Below, one piece after another: positions 1 through 8,292 of a stretch of 64,000 bases of DNA. Location of the stretch: contig NZ_CADIKL010000008.1 of assembly GCF_902859945.1 (NCBI RefSeq), forward strand, positions 62,001 through 126,000, written 5' to 3'. The notes below the pieces were generated by a model that was not told the origin of the DNA, searched no databases, and saw only the letters and a list, made by a program, of their open reading frames with translations. Both the position numbers and the translations under genes were made by a program. Position 1 is the first letter of the stretch. The number at the start of each line of letters is the position of its first letter. Source of the DNA: Paraburkholderia caffeinitolerans. GTDB lineage: Bacteria > Pseudomonadota > Gammaproteobacteria > Burkholderiales > Burkholderiaceae.

Positions 1-257
1 AACGTATCGGCCGCGCTTACCGCGTGGCCTATGCGAGCAGCAGCCTCTCCGGTCTGACCGCGCTGGTGCGCTCCGGGCAAGCCTTCGCCGTGATGACGCA
101 GGCGGCCGTGCCCGCGGACCTTGCCATCCTGCACGGCGAGCCCGGTCTGCCGCCCTTGCCCAGCGTCGGCATTACGCTGAAGTTCGAACGCAAACGCCCC
201 TCACATCTCGTCGCAGCGTTTGCCGAACACATCCGGCTGACGCTGCCACTGCTGTGA
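1..257 (+). CDS. LysR-family transcriptional regulator, C-terminal fragment
   Basis: This is the last ~84 codons of a gene that begins outside the window; the open frame runs in from the left edge (first full codon at position 3) to TGA. The visible part reads as the end of a LysR substrate-binding domain, with a segment of the type SSLSGLTALVRSGQAFAVMT, the usual second-subdomain stretch, followed by a C-terminal helix. No helix-turn-helix is visible because the 5' end is missing. The target genes cannot be inferred. The next gene, pyk, is convergent. Confidence 0.7.
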   Translation, partial: RIGRAYRVAYASSSLSGLTALVRSGQAFAVMTQAAVPADLAILHGEPGLPPLPSVGITLKFERKRPSHLVAAFAEHIRLTLPLL

Positions 258-307
258 GGGGCGCTGCAAACCTGCGCAACTAGCGCAGGCTAACTCGATC
301 GACGTTC

Positions 308-1726
308 TCAGCCCGCAATCTTCGCGATCTGGAGCAGGTTCGTCGTGCCCGACTCGCCGAACGGCAGGCCGGCGGCAATCGCCACGAGGTCGCCTTCGCG
401 GCCGAAGCCCTCGGTCACTGCCGCGCGGCAGGCGAGACCGATCATCTCGTCCACGTTGGACGCTTCCACGCGCGGCACTGCGTGCACGCCCCAGGTCAGC
501 GCCAGACGGCGTGCGACCTGCTCAGAAGGCGTCAGCGCGACGATGCGCGACGGAGCACGCTCGCGGGCCGCGCGCAGGCTCGTGAAGCCCGAGCTCGTGT
601 AGGTGACGGTGACGACCGGCTGGATCAATTGCACGGCCTTGCGCAGCGCGCAGCAAATCGAGTCGGCGACGGTCGCATCGGCACGCGTGTGCGAAGCGTC
701 GATCTGCTCGCGGTAGGCGGGATCGCCTTCCACGCGCTCGATGATGCGGTTCATCGTGCTGACCGCTTCGAGCGGGAACTTGCCACTCGCCGATTCGGCC
801 GACAGCATCACCGCGTCAGCGCCTTCGTAAATCGCGCCAGCGACGTCCGAGGTTTCCGCACGCGTGGGCACCGGCGAATTCGTCATCGATTCGAGCATCT
901 GCGTCGCCACCACCACCACGCGGCCGACGCGGCGCGCTTCGCGAATGATACGGCGCTGCAGCTCCGGAATCTGCTCGGCCGGCAGCTCGACGCCGAGGTC
1001 GCCACGCGCCACCATCACGCCGTCGCTGCGCTGGACGATGCCTTCGAGGTGATCGATCGCCAGCGGCTTTTCGAGCTTCGCCATGATCCATGCGCGGTCG
1101 CCGATCAGCTCGCGGGCTTCTTCGATGTCTTCCACGCACTGGACAAACGACAGCGCCACCCAGTCGACGCCGAGTTCGAGACCGAACGCGAGGTCTGCGC
1201 GATCCTTCTTCGTGAGCGGCGAGATCGGCAGATGCGAGCTCGGCACGTTTACGCCCTTGCGGTCGGAAATGCGTCCGCCCACCAGCACGACGGTCTCGGC
1301 GAAATCTTCACCCGAGGCCTCCACGCGCAGACGGACCTTGCCGTCGTCGAGCAGCAGTTCCGAGCCCGGCTTCACAGCCTTGAAGATCTCGGGATGCGGG
1401 AGCGGCGCGCGCTCCTGATTGCCCGGCTTCGTATCGAGGTCGAGACGGAAACGCGCGCCCACGGCGAGCTCCGCAAAACCCGTCTCGAACGTGCCGAGAC
1501 GCAGCTTCGGCCCCTGGAGATCGAGCAGGATGCCGACCGGACGGCCGTATTCCTGTTCGAGCCGGCGGATTTCCGCATGACGCTGGCTATGGTCTTCGTG
1601 CGTGCCGTGGCTGAAATTCAGACGGAAGACATCGACGCCGGCCTCGAAAAGCGAACGGATGACCTTCGGGTCCGAACTGGCCGGCCCGAGCGTGGCGATG
1701 ATCTTTGCATTACGGTTTCGCTTCAT
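308..1726 (-). CDS. pyk: Pyruvate kinase
   Basis: This enzyme converts phosphoenolpyruvate and ADP to pyruvate and ATP, the last step of glycolysis, in the cytoplasm. The 472-residue protein has the family's usual length and opens directly with the first strand (KRNRNAKIIATLGPASSD). It shows the substrate region RLNFSHGTHEDH, the GPKLRLG segment, the B domain, the active-site signature around MAKLEKPLAIDHLEG with MVARGDLGVE, and the C-terminal allosteric domain. I chose ATG at 1726 because GGAGAGGA lies just upstream; the open frame extends 30 codons further, but that extension has no family similarity. It appears to be monocistronic. A long upstream gap (1727-2244) separates it from the pirin gene. 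Confidence 0.95.
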   Translation of the reverse strand: MKRNRNAKIIATLGPASSDPKVIRSLFEAGVDVFRLNFSHGTHEDHSQRHAEIRRLEQEYGRPVGILLDLQGPKLRLGTFETGFAELAVGARFRLDLDTKPGNQERAPLPHPEIFKAVKPGSELLLDDGKVRLRVEASGEDFAETVVLVGGRISDRKGVNVPSSHLPISPLTKKDRADLAFGLELGVDWVALSFVQCVEDIEEARELIGDRAWIMAKLEKPLAIDHLEGIVQRSDGVMVARGDLGVELPAEQIPELQRRIIREARRVGRVVVVATQMLESMTNSPVPTRAETSDVAGAIYEGADAVMLSAESASGKFPLEAVSTMNRIIERVEGDPAYREQIDASHTRADATVADSICCALRKAVQLIQPVVTVTYTSSGFTSLRAARERAPSRIVALTPSEQVARRLALTWGVHAVPRVEASNVDEMIGLACRAAVTEGFGREGDLVAIAAGLPFGESGTTNLLQIAKIAG

Positions 1727-1776
1727 TTCCTCTCCGCGGACTGCGTGCCTCGCCGCCCCCACCAATGAGGGGCGCG

Positions 1777-2151
1777 CGAAACTCATGAACGTTCGTGAAT
1801 CTTGGACTGCATTCATGAGACACTGGGATCAGCACCGCTACACCTGGCTGGAACCTGTGCCTCTAATAGCGCGACAGCGTAGAAAATGCCGTCTTGCCCG
1901 GATAGCGCTGGAAAACCCCTGGCAATGGATCAAAATCTGCCAATAGCTTATGGATCAACGCTCGAATAAGGTTATCCCTCACGCGCAATACTGATTTCCC
2001 GCGAAAGGCATTCCAGGCGCGCGTGCGATCTCCTATGATCTACGGCCATATAAATTACCGATCAAAACATCTGCATAACTAAGCTGGTATACAGATCGGA
2101 ATAACGAAACTCGAACGTTCGTTCGATTGTTTCATCCATGAGACACAGTGG
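1777..2151 (+). repeat. Pair of ~50-bp imperfect direct repeats in the pyk-pirin intergenic region
   Basis: Two copies, at 1777-1826 and 2105-2151, share in the same order CGAAACTC, then GAACGTTCGT, then CAT(T/C)CATGAGACAC followed by TGG or AGTGG. The spacing differs by only a few bases. They flank the divergent promoter region between pyk and the pirin gene. Each contains the near-palindromic core GAACGTTC. I see no other gene or element in the 518-nt gap between 1727 and 2244; the copies may be operators or a local duplication. Confidence 0.5.
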
Positions 2152-2244
2152 CTTACCGGCGCCCCCTACCGGAAACCCTGTCCCGGTCCTATCTTCCCTA
2201 CATGACAACGAGGCCATTACGGCCGGAAGATAAGGATTCGCACC

Positions 2245-3132
2245 ATGAAGAAGATCATCGGCAAGTACAGCAACCCCAACCAGCATTGGGTGGGCGACGG
2301 ATTTCCGGTTCGCTCGCTGTTTTCGGACCGCACGGTGGGCCGCCAGCTGAGCCCGTTCCTGATGCTCGACTACGCAGGCCCCGCCCGATTCGATCCGACC
2401 ACGCACCGTCGCGGTGTCGGCCAACACCCGCATCGCGGCTTTGAAACCGTGACGATCGTGTACGAGGGCGAACTCGAACATCGCGACTCGTCGGGCGGCG
2501 GCGGCAAGATCGGCGCCGGCGACGTGCAATGGATGACCGCGGGCGCGGGCATTCTTCACGAGGAGTTTCACTCGGGCGACTTCGCGAAGTCGGGCGGCAC
2601 GCTGGAAATGGCTCAGCTTTGGGTGAACCTGCCCGCGAAGGACAAGATGACGCCGCCGCGTTATCAAACCTTGCTCGCGAGCGCGATTCCGACCGTTGAA
2701 TTGCCCGGGGGCGCTGGCAGCGTGCGCGTGATCGCGGGCGAGTACGCGGGCCATGCAGGTCCGGCGCTCACGTTCACGCCCATGGACGTGTGGGACATGC
2801 GCGTGAAGGCCGGGCACGGCACGCAGCTCGACTACCCCGCCGGACGCTCGCTTGCACTCATCGTGTCGCGTGGGCGCATCGTGGTGAACGGCAGCGAGCA
2901 AGTGGGAGACGGCGAGATGGTGCTGTTCGAGCGCACCGGCACCGGGGTGCAAATCGACGCGTCCAGCGACGCGACGATCCTGCTGCTCGGCGGCGAGCCG
3001 ATCGACGAGCCCGTGGTGGCGTATGGCCCGTTCGTAATGAACACGGCCGATGAAATCCGCGAGGCGGTGCAGGACTTCAATAGCGGCCGGTTTGGCCAGA
3101 TCGCGAGGGAAGCCGCGGGAAACGCGCGATAA
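2245..3132 (+). CDS. Pirin family protein (bicupin)
   Basis: Pirins are two-domain cupin proteins; bacterial members include quercetin 2,3-dioxygenases and redox or regulatory proteins, so the exact role is not fixed by sequence. The 295-residue protein has the standard pirin opening (DGFPVRSLFSD, then SPFLMLDYAGP). It carries the metal-binding histidines in GQHPHRGFETVTIVYEGELEHRD and the conserved segment DVQWMTAGAGILHEEF. The C-terminal cupin ends near residue 270. ATG at 2245 follows AAGGA at a normal distance. It is convergent with the TpsB gene, with a strong hairpin between them. Confidence 0.9.
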   Translation: MKKIIGKYSNPNQHWVGDGFPVRSLFSDRTVGRQLSPFLMLDYAGPARFDPTTHRRGVGQHPHRGFETVTIVYEGELEHRDSSGGGGKIGAGDVQWMTAGAGILHEEFHSGDFAKSGGTLEMAQLWVNLPAKDKMTPPRYQTLLASAIPTVELPGGAGSVRVIAGEYAGHAGPALTFTPMDVWDMRVKAGHGTQLDYPAGRSLALIVSRGRIVVNGSEQVGDGEMVLFERTGTGVQIDASSDATILLLGGEPIDEPVVAYGPFVMNTADEIREAVQDFNSGRFGQIAREAAGNAR

Positions 3133-3144
3133 CGGCGTGAACGT

Positions 3145-3178
3145 CACGCGGTGGTTTGCTTGTGCAAACCGCCGCGTG
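3145..3178. terminator. Bidirectional terminator-like hairpin between pirin and TpsB genes
   Basis: There is a 15-bp stem, left arm 3145-3159 and right arm 3164-3178, closed by a TTGT loop, with one G-T wobble. It lies between two convergent stop codons and has no long T tract. It probably ends transcription from both sides. Confidence 0.65.
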
Positions 3179-3190
3179 CGCCATGGTTGA

Positions 3191-4966
3191 TCAAAACCGC
3201 GCCGTGGCCTGAACCCCGACCGTCACGCTTGCGGTCGGAAAGCCGCTGGGCTTGTAGATTGGCGTTCCCACGAACAAGTCGTAGCTGAGGCCCACATATT
3301 TCGCGGGAATGCCGCCGCGTATGCCGATGACCGCGCCCGCAAGCTGGGTGCCCGCAAGAAATTCAGTGGCAGGCCCGAACACCCGCCCGTAATCGACCCC
3401 GGCATAAAGCGTCTGCCCGGTCTGAAACACCGGCCACTGCAACTCGTTGCGCCAATAGAAGCCCTTCTCGGCGGCAAGCATCGTGTTGCCGTCGAAGCCG
3501 CGCACCGTGTAGCGGCTGCCGATCGTCAGATCGTCGATGTAGAACAGCGCGTCGTCGGTGTATTGGCCGTGGAAGGTGGTCACGTAAGCAAAGCGCTGGT
3601 TCGCGATCGCAAACGGCACGGAGAGATTCGCGTCGAGCACCGCCATCTGAAAGCGGTAAGTCGGATTGTTGAAAAATGGCGTGCCATCGCTCTGCACCGG
3701 ATCGGCCGTCGCGCCCAGTCCACCAATGCCATGACGCCACGCCAGCGAGCCGTCGAACTGCGAGGCGCCGATGTAATGCCGGTCGGTCAAGCCCGCCTCG
3801 ATGAACGTGTTGTTGCGCGCCTGCGCGGCAATGCTGGTGTCCTCGACAAAGCTCTCGCCAAACCGCTTCGAGAGCTGGAAATAAGCGCCGAAAACATCGT
3901 TCTGGCTGCGTGCGAGCACGCGCGCCAGCCTCAGCGCCGCCGTCTGCGAATTGCCGCTGGAAACGAACGTCTGGTTCACGCCCGCGATGTTCTGGTAGTA
4001 GGTATTCGTGTTGCCCGAGAGCGTCGCGCTCCAGTAGCCAAACGGCACCGAATACGAACCGTTGAAGCCGTGCGAGCCGAGCGACTTGTTGCTGAAGTAC
4101 AGGTCCTGGTTCGCGCCCAGGGTGACGATGTCGTTCAGCCCGAGCGGATTGTCGATGCCGAGACTGACGTTGCCCTGCCACTTGCCCGTGCCCTCGTTGC
4201 CCGAGTTGTCGACCGATGCAACGAAGGTCCACGGTTTCGTGCGCGTCACGGTCACCACCACATCGCTTTCGCCGGGCAGGTCGGTGGGCTCGATCTTCAT
4301 GTCGACGTCCTGACTCGCGACGCGCTTCATCTGCTCGAGGCCCTGTTCGAGGTCGCGCAGGTTCAGCAAGTCGCCGCCGGTCACGGGGAAGGCGGTCTTC
4401 CACGTACCCCGCGTGGACGGATCGGCAAAGCGGACCTGCCGCACCACGCCCGGCACGAGCGACAGCTTCAGCACGCCCGACGACAAATCCTGCTGCGGCA
4501 CGAGCACACGCGTCGTGACATAGCCATGACCCAGAATGGTCTGCTGCACGCCCTTCGTGAGCACGTCCACTCCCGCCTTGCCCACGCACTTGCCCTTGTA
4601 GTGGTCCAGCCACTCGCGCGCGAATGCAAACGGGTCCTGCGGTAGTGCCGACGCGCCCTTCGCGCGTGCTGATTCTGACAGTGTGGCGGGCACCTCGAGC
4701 ACGAACGCGTCGATGCGCAAGCACGGCGTCTCGCCGGGCAGTTCCGGGTACACGGCACGATTGGACAAGGTCGAACGCACTGAAGGCGTCTGCACGGCTG
4801 CCTCGCGCTGCTGTGCATCGTGCTGTTGCTGGAGCTGGCGATTTTGTTCTGCGTTCGCACGTGCGGCTGCGGCTTCGTCAGCCGGGCCTGGTGCGTGTTG
4901 CGCGTGCGACGCGAGCGCGACGAGGGCTGTGAGCGGCAGCGCCGCCAACCTCTTGTGGATTTTCAA
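3191..4966 (-). CDS. ShlB/FhaC/HecB-type TpsB outer-membrane transporter (two-partner secretion)
   Basis: TpsB proteins are 16-strand outer-membrane barrels with periplasmic POTRA domains that export a large TpsA exoprotein. The 591-residue product begins with a clear signal peptide (KRLAALPLTALVALASHA). A Gln/Ala-rich helix at about residues 30-60 may be the plug helix H1. POTRA sequence (PCLRIDAFVLEVP onward) spans about 80-240, followed by a beta-barrel. The conserved loop-6 tip motif VRGF is present (YTVRGFDGN, about residue 490), ending with the aromatic C-terminus ARF. The start is TTG at 4966, directly abutting the stop of the upstream small gene; no later start preserves the signal peptide. 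No TpsA exoprotein gene is adjacent, so it is an orphan here. Confidence 0.88.
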   Translation of the reverse strand: MKIHKRLAALPLTALVALASHAQHAPGPADEAAAARANAEQNRQLQQQHDAQQREAAVQTPSVRSTLSNRAVYPELPGETPCLRIDAFVLEVPATLSESARAKGASALPQDPFAFAREWLDHYKGKCVGKAGVDVLTKGVQQTILGHGYVTTRVLVPQQDLSSGVLKLSLVPGVVRQVRFADPSTRGTWKTAFPVTGGDLLNLRDLEQGLEQMKRVASQDVDMKIEPTDLPGESDVVVTVTRTKPWTFVASVDNSGNEGTGKWQGNVSLGIDNPLGLNDIVTLGANQDLYFSNKSLGSHGFNGSYSVPFGYWSATLSGNTNTYYQNIAGVNQTFVSSGNSQTAALRLARVLARSQNDVFGAYFQLSKRFGESFVEDTSIAAQARNNTFIEAGLTDRHYIGASQFDGSLAWRHGIGGLGATADPVQSDGTPFFNNPTYRFQMAVLDANLSVPFAIANQRFAYVTTFHGQYTDDALFYIDDLTIGSRYTVRGFDGNTMLAAEKGFYWRNELQWPVFQTGQTLYAGVDYGRVFGPATEFLAGTQLAGAVIGIRGGIPAKYVGLSYDLFVGTPIYKPSGFPTASVTVGVQATARF

Positions 4967-5215
4967 TTACAGCTCGACAAAATTTCCGTAGCTGTCCGCG
5001 AGTATCGGCATGTCGAAACACGGGCTGCTCAAAATGGATATCCCGTCGAGCAGCGCGCTTTTCAGCCCCATTTCGCGCATCAATTCGGCCTGTTGCTCCG
5101 GGTGCAGAATAAGCGCGGCCGGCTTGCGCCCGTGATCGGCCACGTACTGGAAAATGCCGCTCTCAACGAGTTTCCAGACACCACATGCGATTTGTTTCTG
5201 CGAAATATTAATCAT
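4967..5215 (-). CDS. Small hypothetical protein immediately upstream of TpsB
   Basis: I do not recognise this 82-residue product (82 codons from ATG 5215; a TTG at 5284 would give 105). It has no signal peptide or membrane segment. The N-terminal half is helical and the C-terminus ends DMPILADSYGNFVEL. Its TAA stop is followed without a gap by the TTG start of the TpsB gene, so translation is probably coupled. The coding region and its upstream flank are noticeably more AT-rich than the surroundings, which suggests transfer. It is unlike the BcpO lipoprotein of Burkholderia CDI loci, as no lipobox is visible. Confidence 0.5.
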   Translation of the reverse strand: MINISQKQIACGVWKLVESGIFQYVADHGRKPAALILHPEQQAELMREMGLKSALLDGISILSSPCFDMPILADSYGNFVEL

Positions 5216-5552
5216 GGCTTTGCTTGGTCTTCCTGTTGTATTGAGACGGCATCCGATTCGATATCGCCCTTTTTTAATATTCAATCACTGTTCCCGTACA
5301 AGCGATTTTCTTGCAGTTCGTATCTCGGAATGGACAAACATTGTCAATCGAGCGGCAATTTCTGGATTTTTAGGAATTATCCGAAGCAAAATTACCTATC
5401 ACGCATAAATCGTGTCGCGCACAGGCTACGCAGTAGCACTCACGCCCACGGCGTGCTCATGCGGAGGCAGCCCGACACGTGCCGCGGCGTCGATGGCACA
5501 ATCTCCGCAACCGCCGCACTGCCACAAAAACACCTGCCCCGAGGAGTCGACC
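5216..5552. other. AT-rich intergenic stretch upstream of the small gene and OsmC gene
   Basis: These ~340 bases are clearly lower in GC than the rest of the window, with runs of A and T around 5265-5400. They sit between the divergent small gene (minus strand) and the OsmC gene. They probably hold both promoters; I cannot assign boxes with confidence. The drop in GC supports foreign origin of the TpsB unit. Confidence 0.4.
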
Positions 5553-5960
5553 ATGCCGCTCGCCACCGCCACCGCCCGTCTTGCCGCCGATGCGCCCAAC
5601 TATGTCGTCGCCATCGAGGCCGGCCGCCATGCGCTGACCGGCGACGAAGGCCCGCACGAAGGCGGTGAGGATCGCGGCCCGGCGCCGTTCGAGTTCGTGC
5701 TTTCGGGCCTCGCGGCCTGCACGGCCGCCACGCTGCGCATGTACATGCAGCGCAAGACCTGGCCGAATGCGGTGATCGACGTGGAAGTCAGCCTGCACGC
5801 CGACCAGGACGGCACGCAATACATCCGCCGAGGCGTCGCTGTGGCTGGCCCGCTCGACGAAATGCAACGCGCGCGGCTTGCCGAGATCTGCGAGAAGACG
5901 CCGGTCACGCGCTTCATCAAGCGCGGCACGCGCATCGACACGACGCTGCGCATCGCCTAA
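5553..5960 (+). CDS. OsmC family protein
   Basis: OsmC/Ohr-like proteins reduce organic hydroperoxides using a pair of reactive cysteines. The 135-residue protein fits the family: the central segment FVLSGLAACTAATLRMYMQRK contains the usual first cysteine at the start of a helix. The later conserved position reads LAEICEKTPVTRFIKRG, placing the second cysteine before TPV, as in the YhfA/OsmC subfamily. ATG at 5553 has a good GAGGAG ribosome site; the open frame upstream is spurious. It is single, with no linked regulator such as OhrR. The hydroperoxidase role is inferred from the family. Confidence 0.9.
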   Translation: MPLATATARLAADAPNYVVAIEAGRHALTGDEGPHEGGEDRGPAPFEFVLSGLAACTAATLRMYMQRKTWPNAVIDVEVSLHADQDGTQYIRRGVAVAGPLDEMQRARLAEICEKTPVTRFIKRGTRIDTTLRIA

Positions 5961-6126
5961 GGTGCATATAGCCATCGCGCCCTGCGGGCGTGAAGCGCTG
6001 CCCAATGATATGGCATCCTTATCAAATTGAATTGCGTTCGGCATCTACGCGAGCGATGTCGTTAATTCTTCGATAAAATCCCGTACCCGAGAATCGGACG
6101 CGATAGTCGTCCCCGCCGTTAAAATC

Positions 6127-7278
6127 ATGCGGTATTCAAACCCTGCCTCGTTCCGCCATTTTCTGCCCGCAATGCTATGCGCCATGCCGGTCATGGCCCA
6201 TGCCGACTGCATCGACGATGCAGCGTCGTTTCATCACGTCAACGTGAGCCTGATGCGCGCCATTGCCCAAGTGGAGTCGGGCACGCAAACGCACGCGATC
6301 AACACCAATAGCAATGGCACGGTCGATATCGGCCTCATGCAGATCAACAGTTCCTGGCTGCCGCGCCTCGCGCGCGAAGGCATCTCGGAGCCCAGCCTGC
6401 TCGATCCGTGCACCAATGCTTATGTTGGCGCCTGGATACTCTCGGAAAATATCCGCCACTACGGCCCTACGTGGAGCGCGATCGGCGCCTACAACGCGAC
6501 GTCGCCCGACAAGCGCCTCGCCTATGCGCGCAAGGTCTACGCCACCGCGCAATCCATCACCAGCTCGCCGGATTCGCCCATGCCTATCCTTCCTCCGTCG
6601 TATGTGCCGCCCGAGACCTATAGCCCGTTCGCGACCCTGCAGGTCAACCAGGTGAAGATGAGCGCGCCGCGCGGCGCGCAGTCGGTTCCCGCAGCGCCGC
6701 CGCCCGCGATGGCGTCCGCCGCGCCCGGCGCCTATAACTTCGGCTGGAACGTGACCGGCGCGGACGCCGCGAAACCGGTGCAAGTGTTCGACGACGGCAC
6801 CCGGGTCTACGTGCAGTTCAGCGACATGAAGCGCGTGCCGGCCATCTTCGCGGACACGCCGCGCGGGCGCGTCGTGCTGCGCTGGGAAGCGCAGCCGCCC
6901 TATGCCGTGATTTCGTCGCCGGAGCGCAAGCTCGTTTTCCAGATCGGCTCGGCCGAAGCCACCGCGCAAAAGACAGGCGCAGCGGCGGCGCCGGACGCGG
7001 GCGTGCGTCCAGTATCGAAGACCGCCGGCGCGCGTGGCGCTTCCAGCGTCTCGACGGACGCGCTTTGGTATGTAACCACGTCGCCGCCGGGCAAAACACC
7101 AGCGGCGAGCGCGCCTGCGCCACAAACGGGCGCGCCGCAAACGGCACGGGAGGCACCAACCGCACAAGCGGCACCAACGGCACAAGCTGCCCAGCCAGTC
7201 AGCGCCAGCTCGGCTCCCGCGCGCAAACCGCAAGCGAGTACCCTCGGAACCAGCGCCCTCTGGTACGTCACGCAATAA
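6127..7278 (+). CDS. Lytic transglycosylase fused to a VirB9/CagX-like domain
   Basis: This 383-residue secreted protein has a signal peptide ending at AHA (about residue 26) and then a VirB1/IpgF-like lytic transglycosylase domain (about 27-150). The catalytic Glu50 lies in AIAQVESG, followed by GLMQIN and the YNATS motif. A proline-rich linker follows, then a stretch at about 200-280 (VFDDGTRVYVQFSDMKRVPAIF) resembling the C-terminal VirB9/TrbG/CagX domain of type IV secretion channels. The tail is Ala/Pro/Thr-rich and carries the hexamer ALWYVT twice, once near residue 312 and once at the very C-terminus. No other type IV secretion genes are nearby. The gene overlaps the convergent DUF488 gene by 11 nt. 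Confidence 0.8.
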   Translation: MRYSNPASFRHFLPAMLCAMPVMAHADCIDDAASFHHVNVSLMRAIAQVESGTQTHAINTNSNGTVDIGLMQINSSWLPRLAREGISEPSLLDPCTNAYVGAWILSENIRHYGPTWSAIGAYNATSPDKRLAYARKVYATAQSITSSPDSPMPILPPSYVPPETYSPFATLQVNQVKMSAPRGAQSVPAAPPPAMASAAPGAYNFGWNVTGADAAKPVQVFDDGTRVYVQFSDMKRVPAIFADTPRGRVVLRWEAQPPYAVISSPERKLVFQIGSAEATAQKTGAAAAPDAGVRPVSKTAGARGASSVSTDALWYVTTSPPGKTPAASAPAPQTGAPQTAREAPTAQAAPTAQAAQPVSASSAPARKPQASTLGTSALWYVTQ

Positions 7279-7822
7279 TCTGCCCGCCCGGCTCGCGGGG
7301 GTAGACGATCGTTCCGTCCGGCTGGACCACCGCGCCGTCGGTCAGCGTGGCGGGCACGACGCGGCCCGGCGCCATGATGTGGAAAACGGTCTCGCCGCGC
7401 GCGATCAGATAGTCGGCGATGATGCGCCGATGGCAACGCCACCACACGGCCTCGGAGCACATGACCGCGCAGCGCCGCGCTCGCCCCAGCTCGATCAGAT
7501 GATCGAGGCCCGCATGAAATGGCGTGGATAGCGCGTAATCGGCGTAATGGTGAAAACTCGTGTTGGTCCAGAAGCCGTTGACGTCTTCCGCAACCGTGCG
7601 CGTCCTGCCGCGCAGGCCACCCAGCGCAGCCTCATGCTCATACGCAATGCCGAATGCCGCCAGCGCATCGGGAAGCGTCGCCTCGTTGAACTGCGGATGA
7701 GTTCTCGACCTCGGCATTTTTCTCACGTCCGCGAGCAACGCGATCTCCGCGCCGCTCAACAAACCCATGAAGTCGTCGAGGGTGCGATTCGAGTGGCCGA
7801 TCGTAAAGAATGGAAGCGTCAC
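7268..7822 (-). CDS. DUF488 family protein
   Basis: DUF488 proteins are small cytoplasmic proteins of unknown function. The 184-residue product has the family opening FFTIGHSNRTLDDF, the LADVRKMPRSRTHPQFN segment and the conserved cysteines in AVMCSEAVWWRCHRRIIADYL. I placed the start at GTG 7822 because a GGAGG site sits at ideal distance; a TTG six codons upstream is less likely. It is 14 nt downstream of the DUF2945 gene and probably co-transcribed with it. Its 3' end overlaps the transglycosylase gene on the other strand. Confidence 0.85.
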   Translation of the reverse strand: MTLPFFTIGHSNRTLDDFMGLLSGAEIALLADVRKMPRSRTHPQFNEATLPDALAAFGIAYEHEAALGGLRGRTRTVAEDVNGFWTNTSFHHYADYALSTPFHAGLDHLIELGRARRCAVMCSEAVWWRCHRRIIADYLIARGETVFHIMAPGRVVPATLTDGAVVQPDGTIVYPREPGGQIIA

Positions 7823-7836
7823 GGGCTGCCTCCGCT

Positions 7837-8046
7837 TCAAAGCCGTTGAAGAACGCGGCCGCGATGGGCGGCAATGTGATCGGTCTTGTCGCTCTTGATC
7901 TCGTACTGCGGGTCGTCCGGCGAGGCACGATGCGTGTGGCCCTTATAGTCGAAGTCCGCCGTGTGCACCGCGACGATCGTGCCCGTGACCCAGCCCGCCT
8001 CGGAATTCCATCCGACCCGGTCTCCGGGCTTGAATCTGTTCGTCAT
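7837..8046 (-). CDS. DUF2945 (Tudor-like, hypervirulence-associated) small protein
   Basis: The 69-residue protein matches the DUF2945 fold family: it starts with FKPGDRVGWNSEAGWVTGTIV and continues through KGHTHRASPDDPQYEIKSDKT, ending HRGRVLQRL. The family is a small SH3/Tudor-like beta-barrel of unknown biochemical role. ATG at 8046 is preceded by AAGGAGGGCGAG, a strong site. It is the first gene of a two-gene unit with DUF488. The 246-nt gap to the divergent permease gene holds both promoters. Confidence 0.85.
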   Translation of the reverse strand: MTNRFKPGDRVGWNSEAGWVTGTIVAVHTADFDYKGHTHRASPDDPQYEIKSDKTDHIAAHRGRVLQRL

Positions 8047-8292
8047 CTCGCCCTCCTTCGGGAGTGCCTGCAACATGCGCGTGATATGAACCCGGCACAA
8101 CGAATGCCGATTCCTTGCCGCTGCAATCATACGCACCAGCATATTCGATGCATATCGCTGCACGAATAGTGCGCTCCAATCCTATGACGCTCGTTGATTT
8201 TCCGGGTGCGGGCGCGGTCTTGCCGTTAAAATCTCGCACTTTCTGCAGTTTCCCGCAGTTTTCTTCTGACCCTCTCGACCCGCTGGCCCTAG

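Noticed and set aside
482..1768. Long open frame opposite pyruvate kinase
   Set aside because: It is the antisense of a certain gene in high-GC DNA, has Arg/His-rich low-quality sequence and no family likeness.
3191..5215. Burkholderia contact-dependent inhibition (bcpAIOB) locus
   Set aside because: There is a TpsB but no BcpA exoprotein, no immunity protein, and the small protein has no lipobox.
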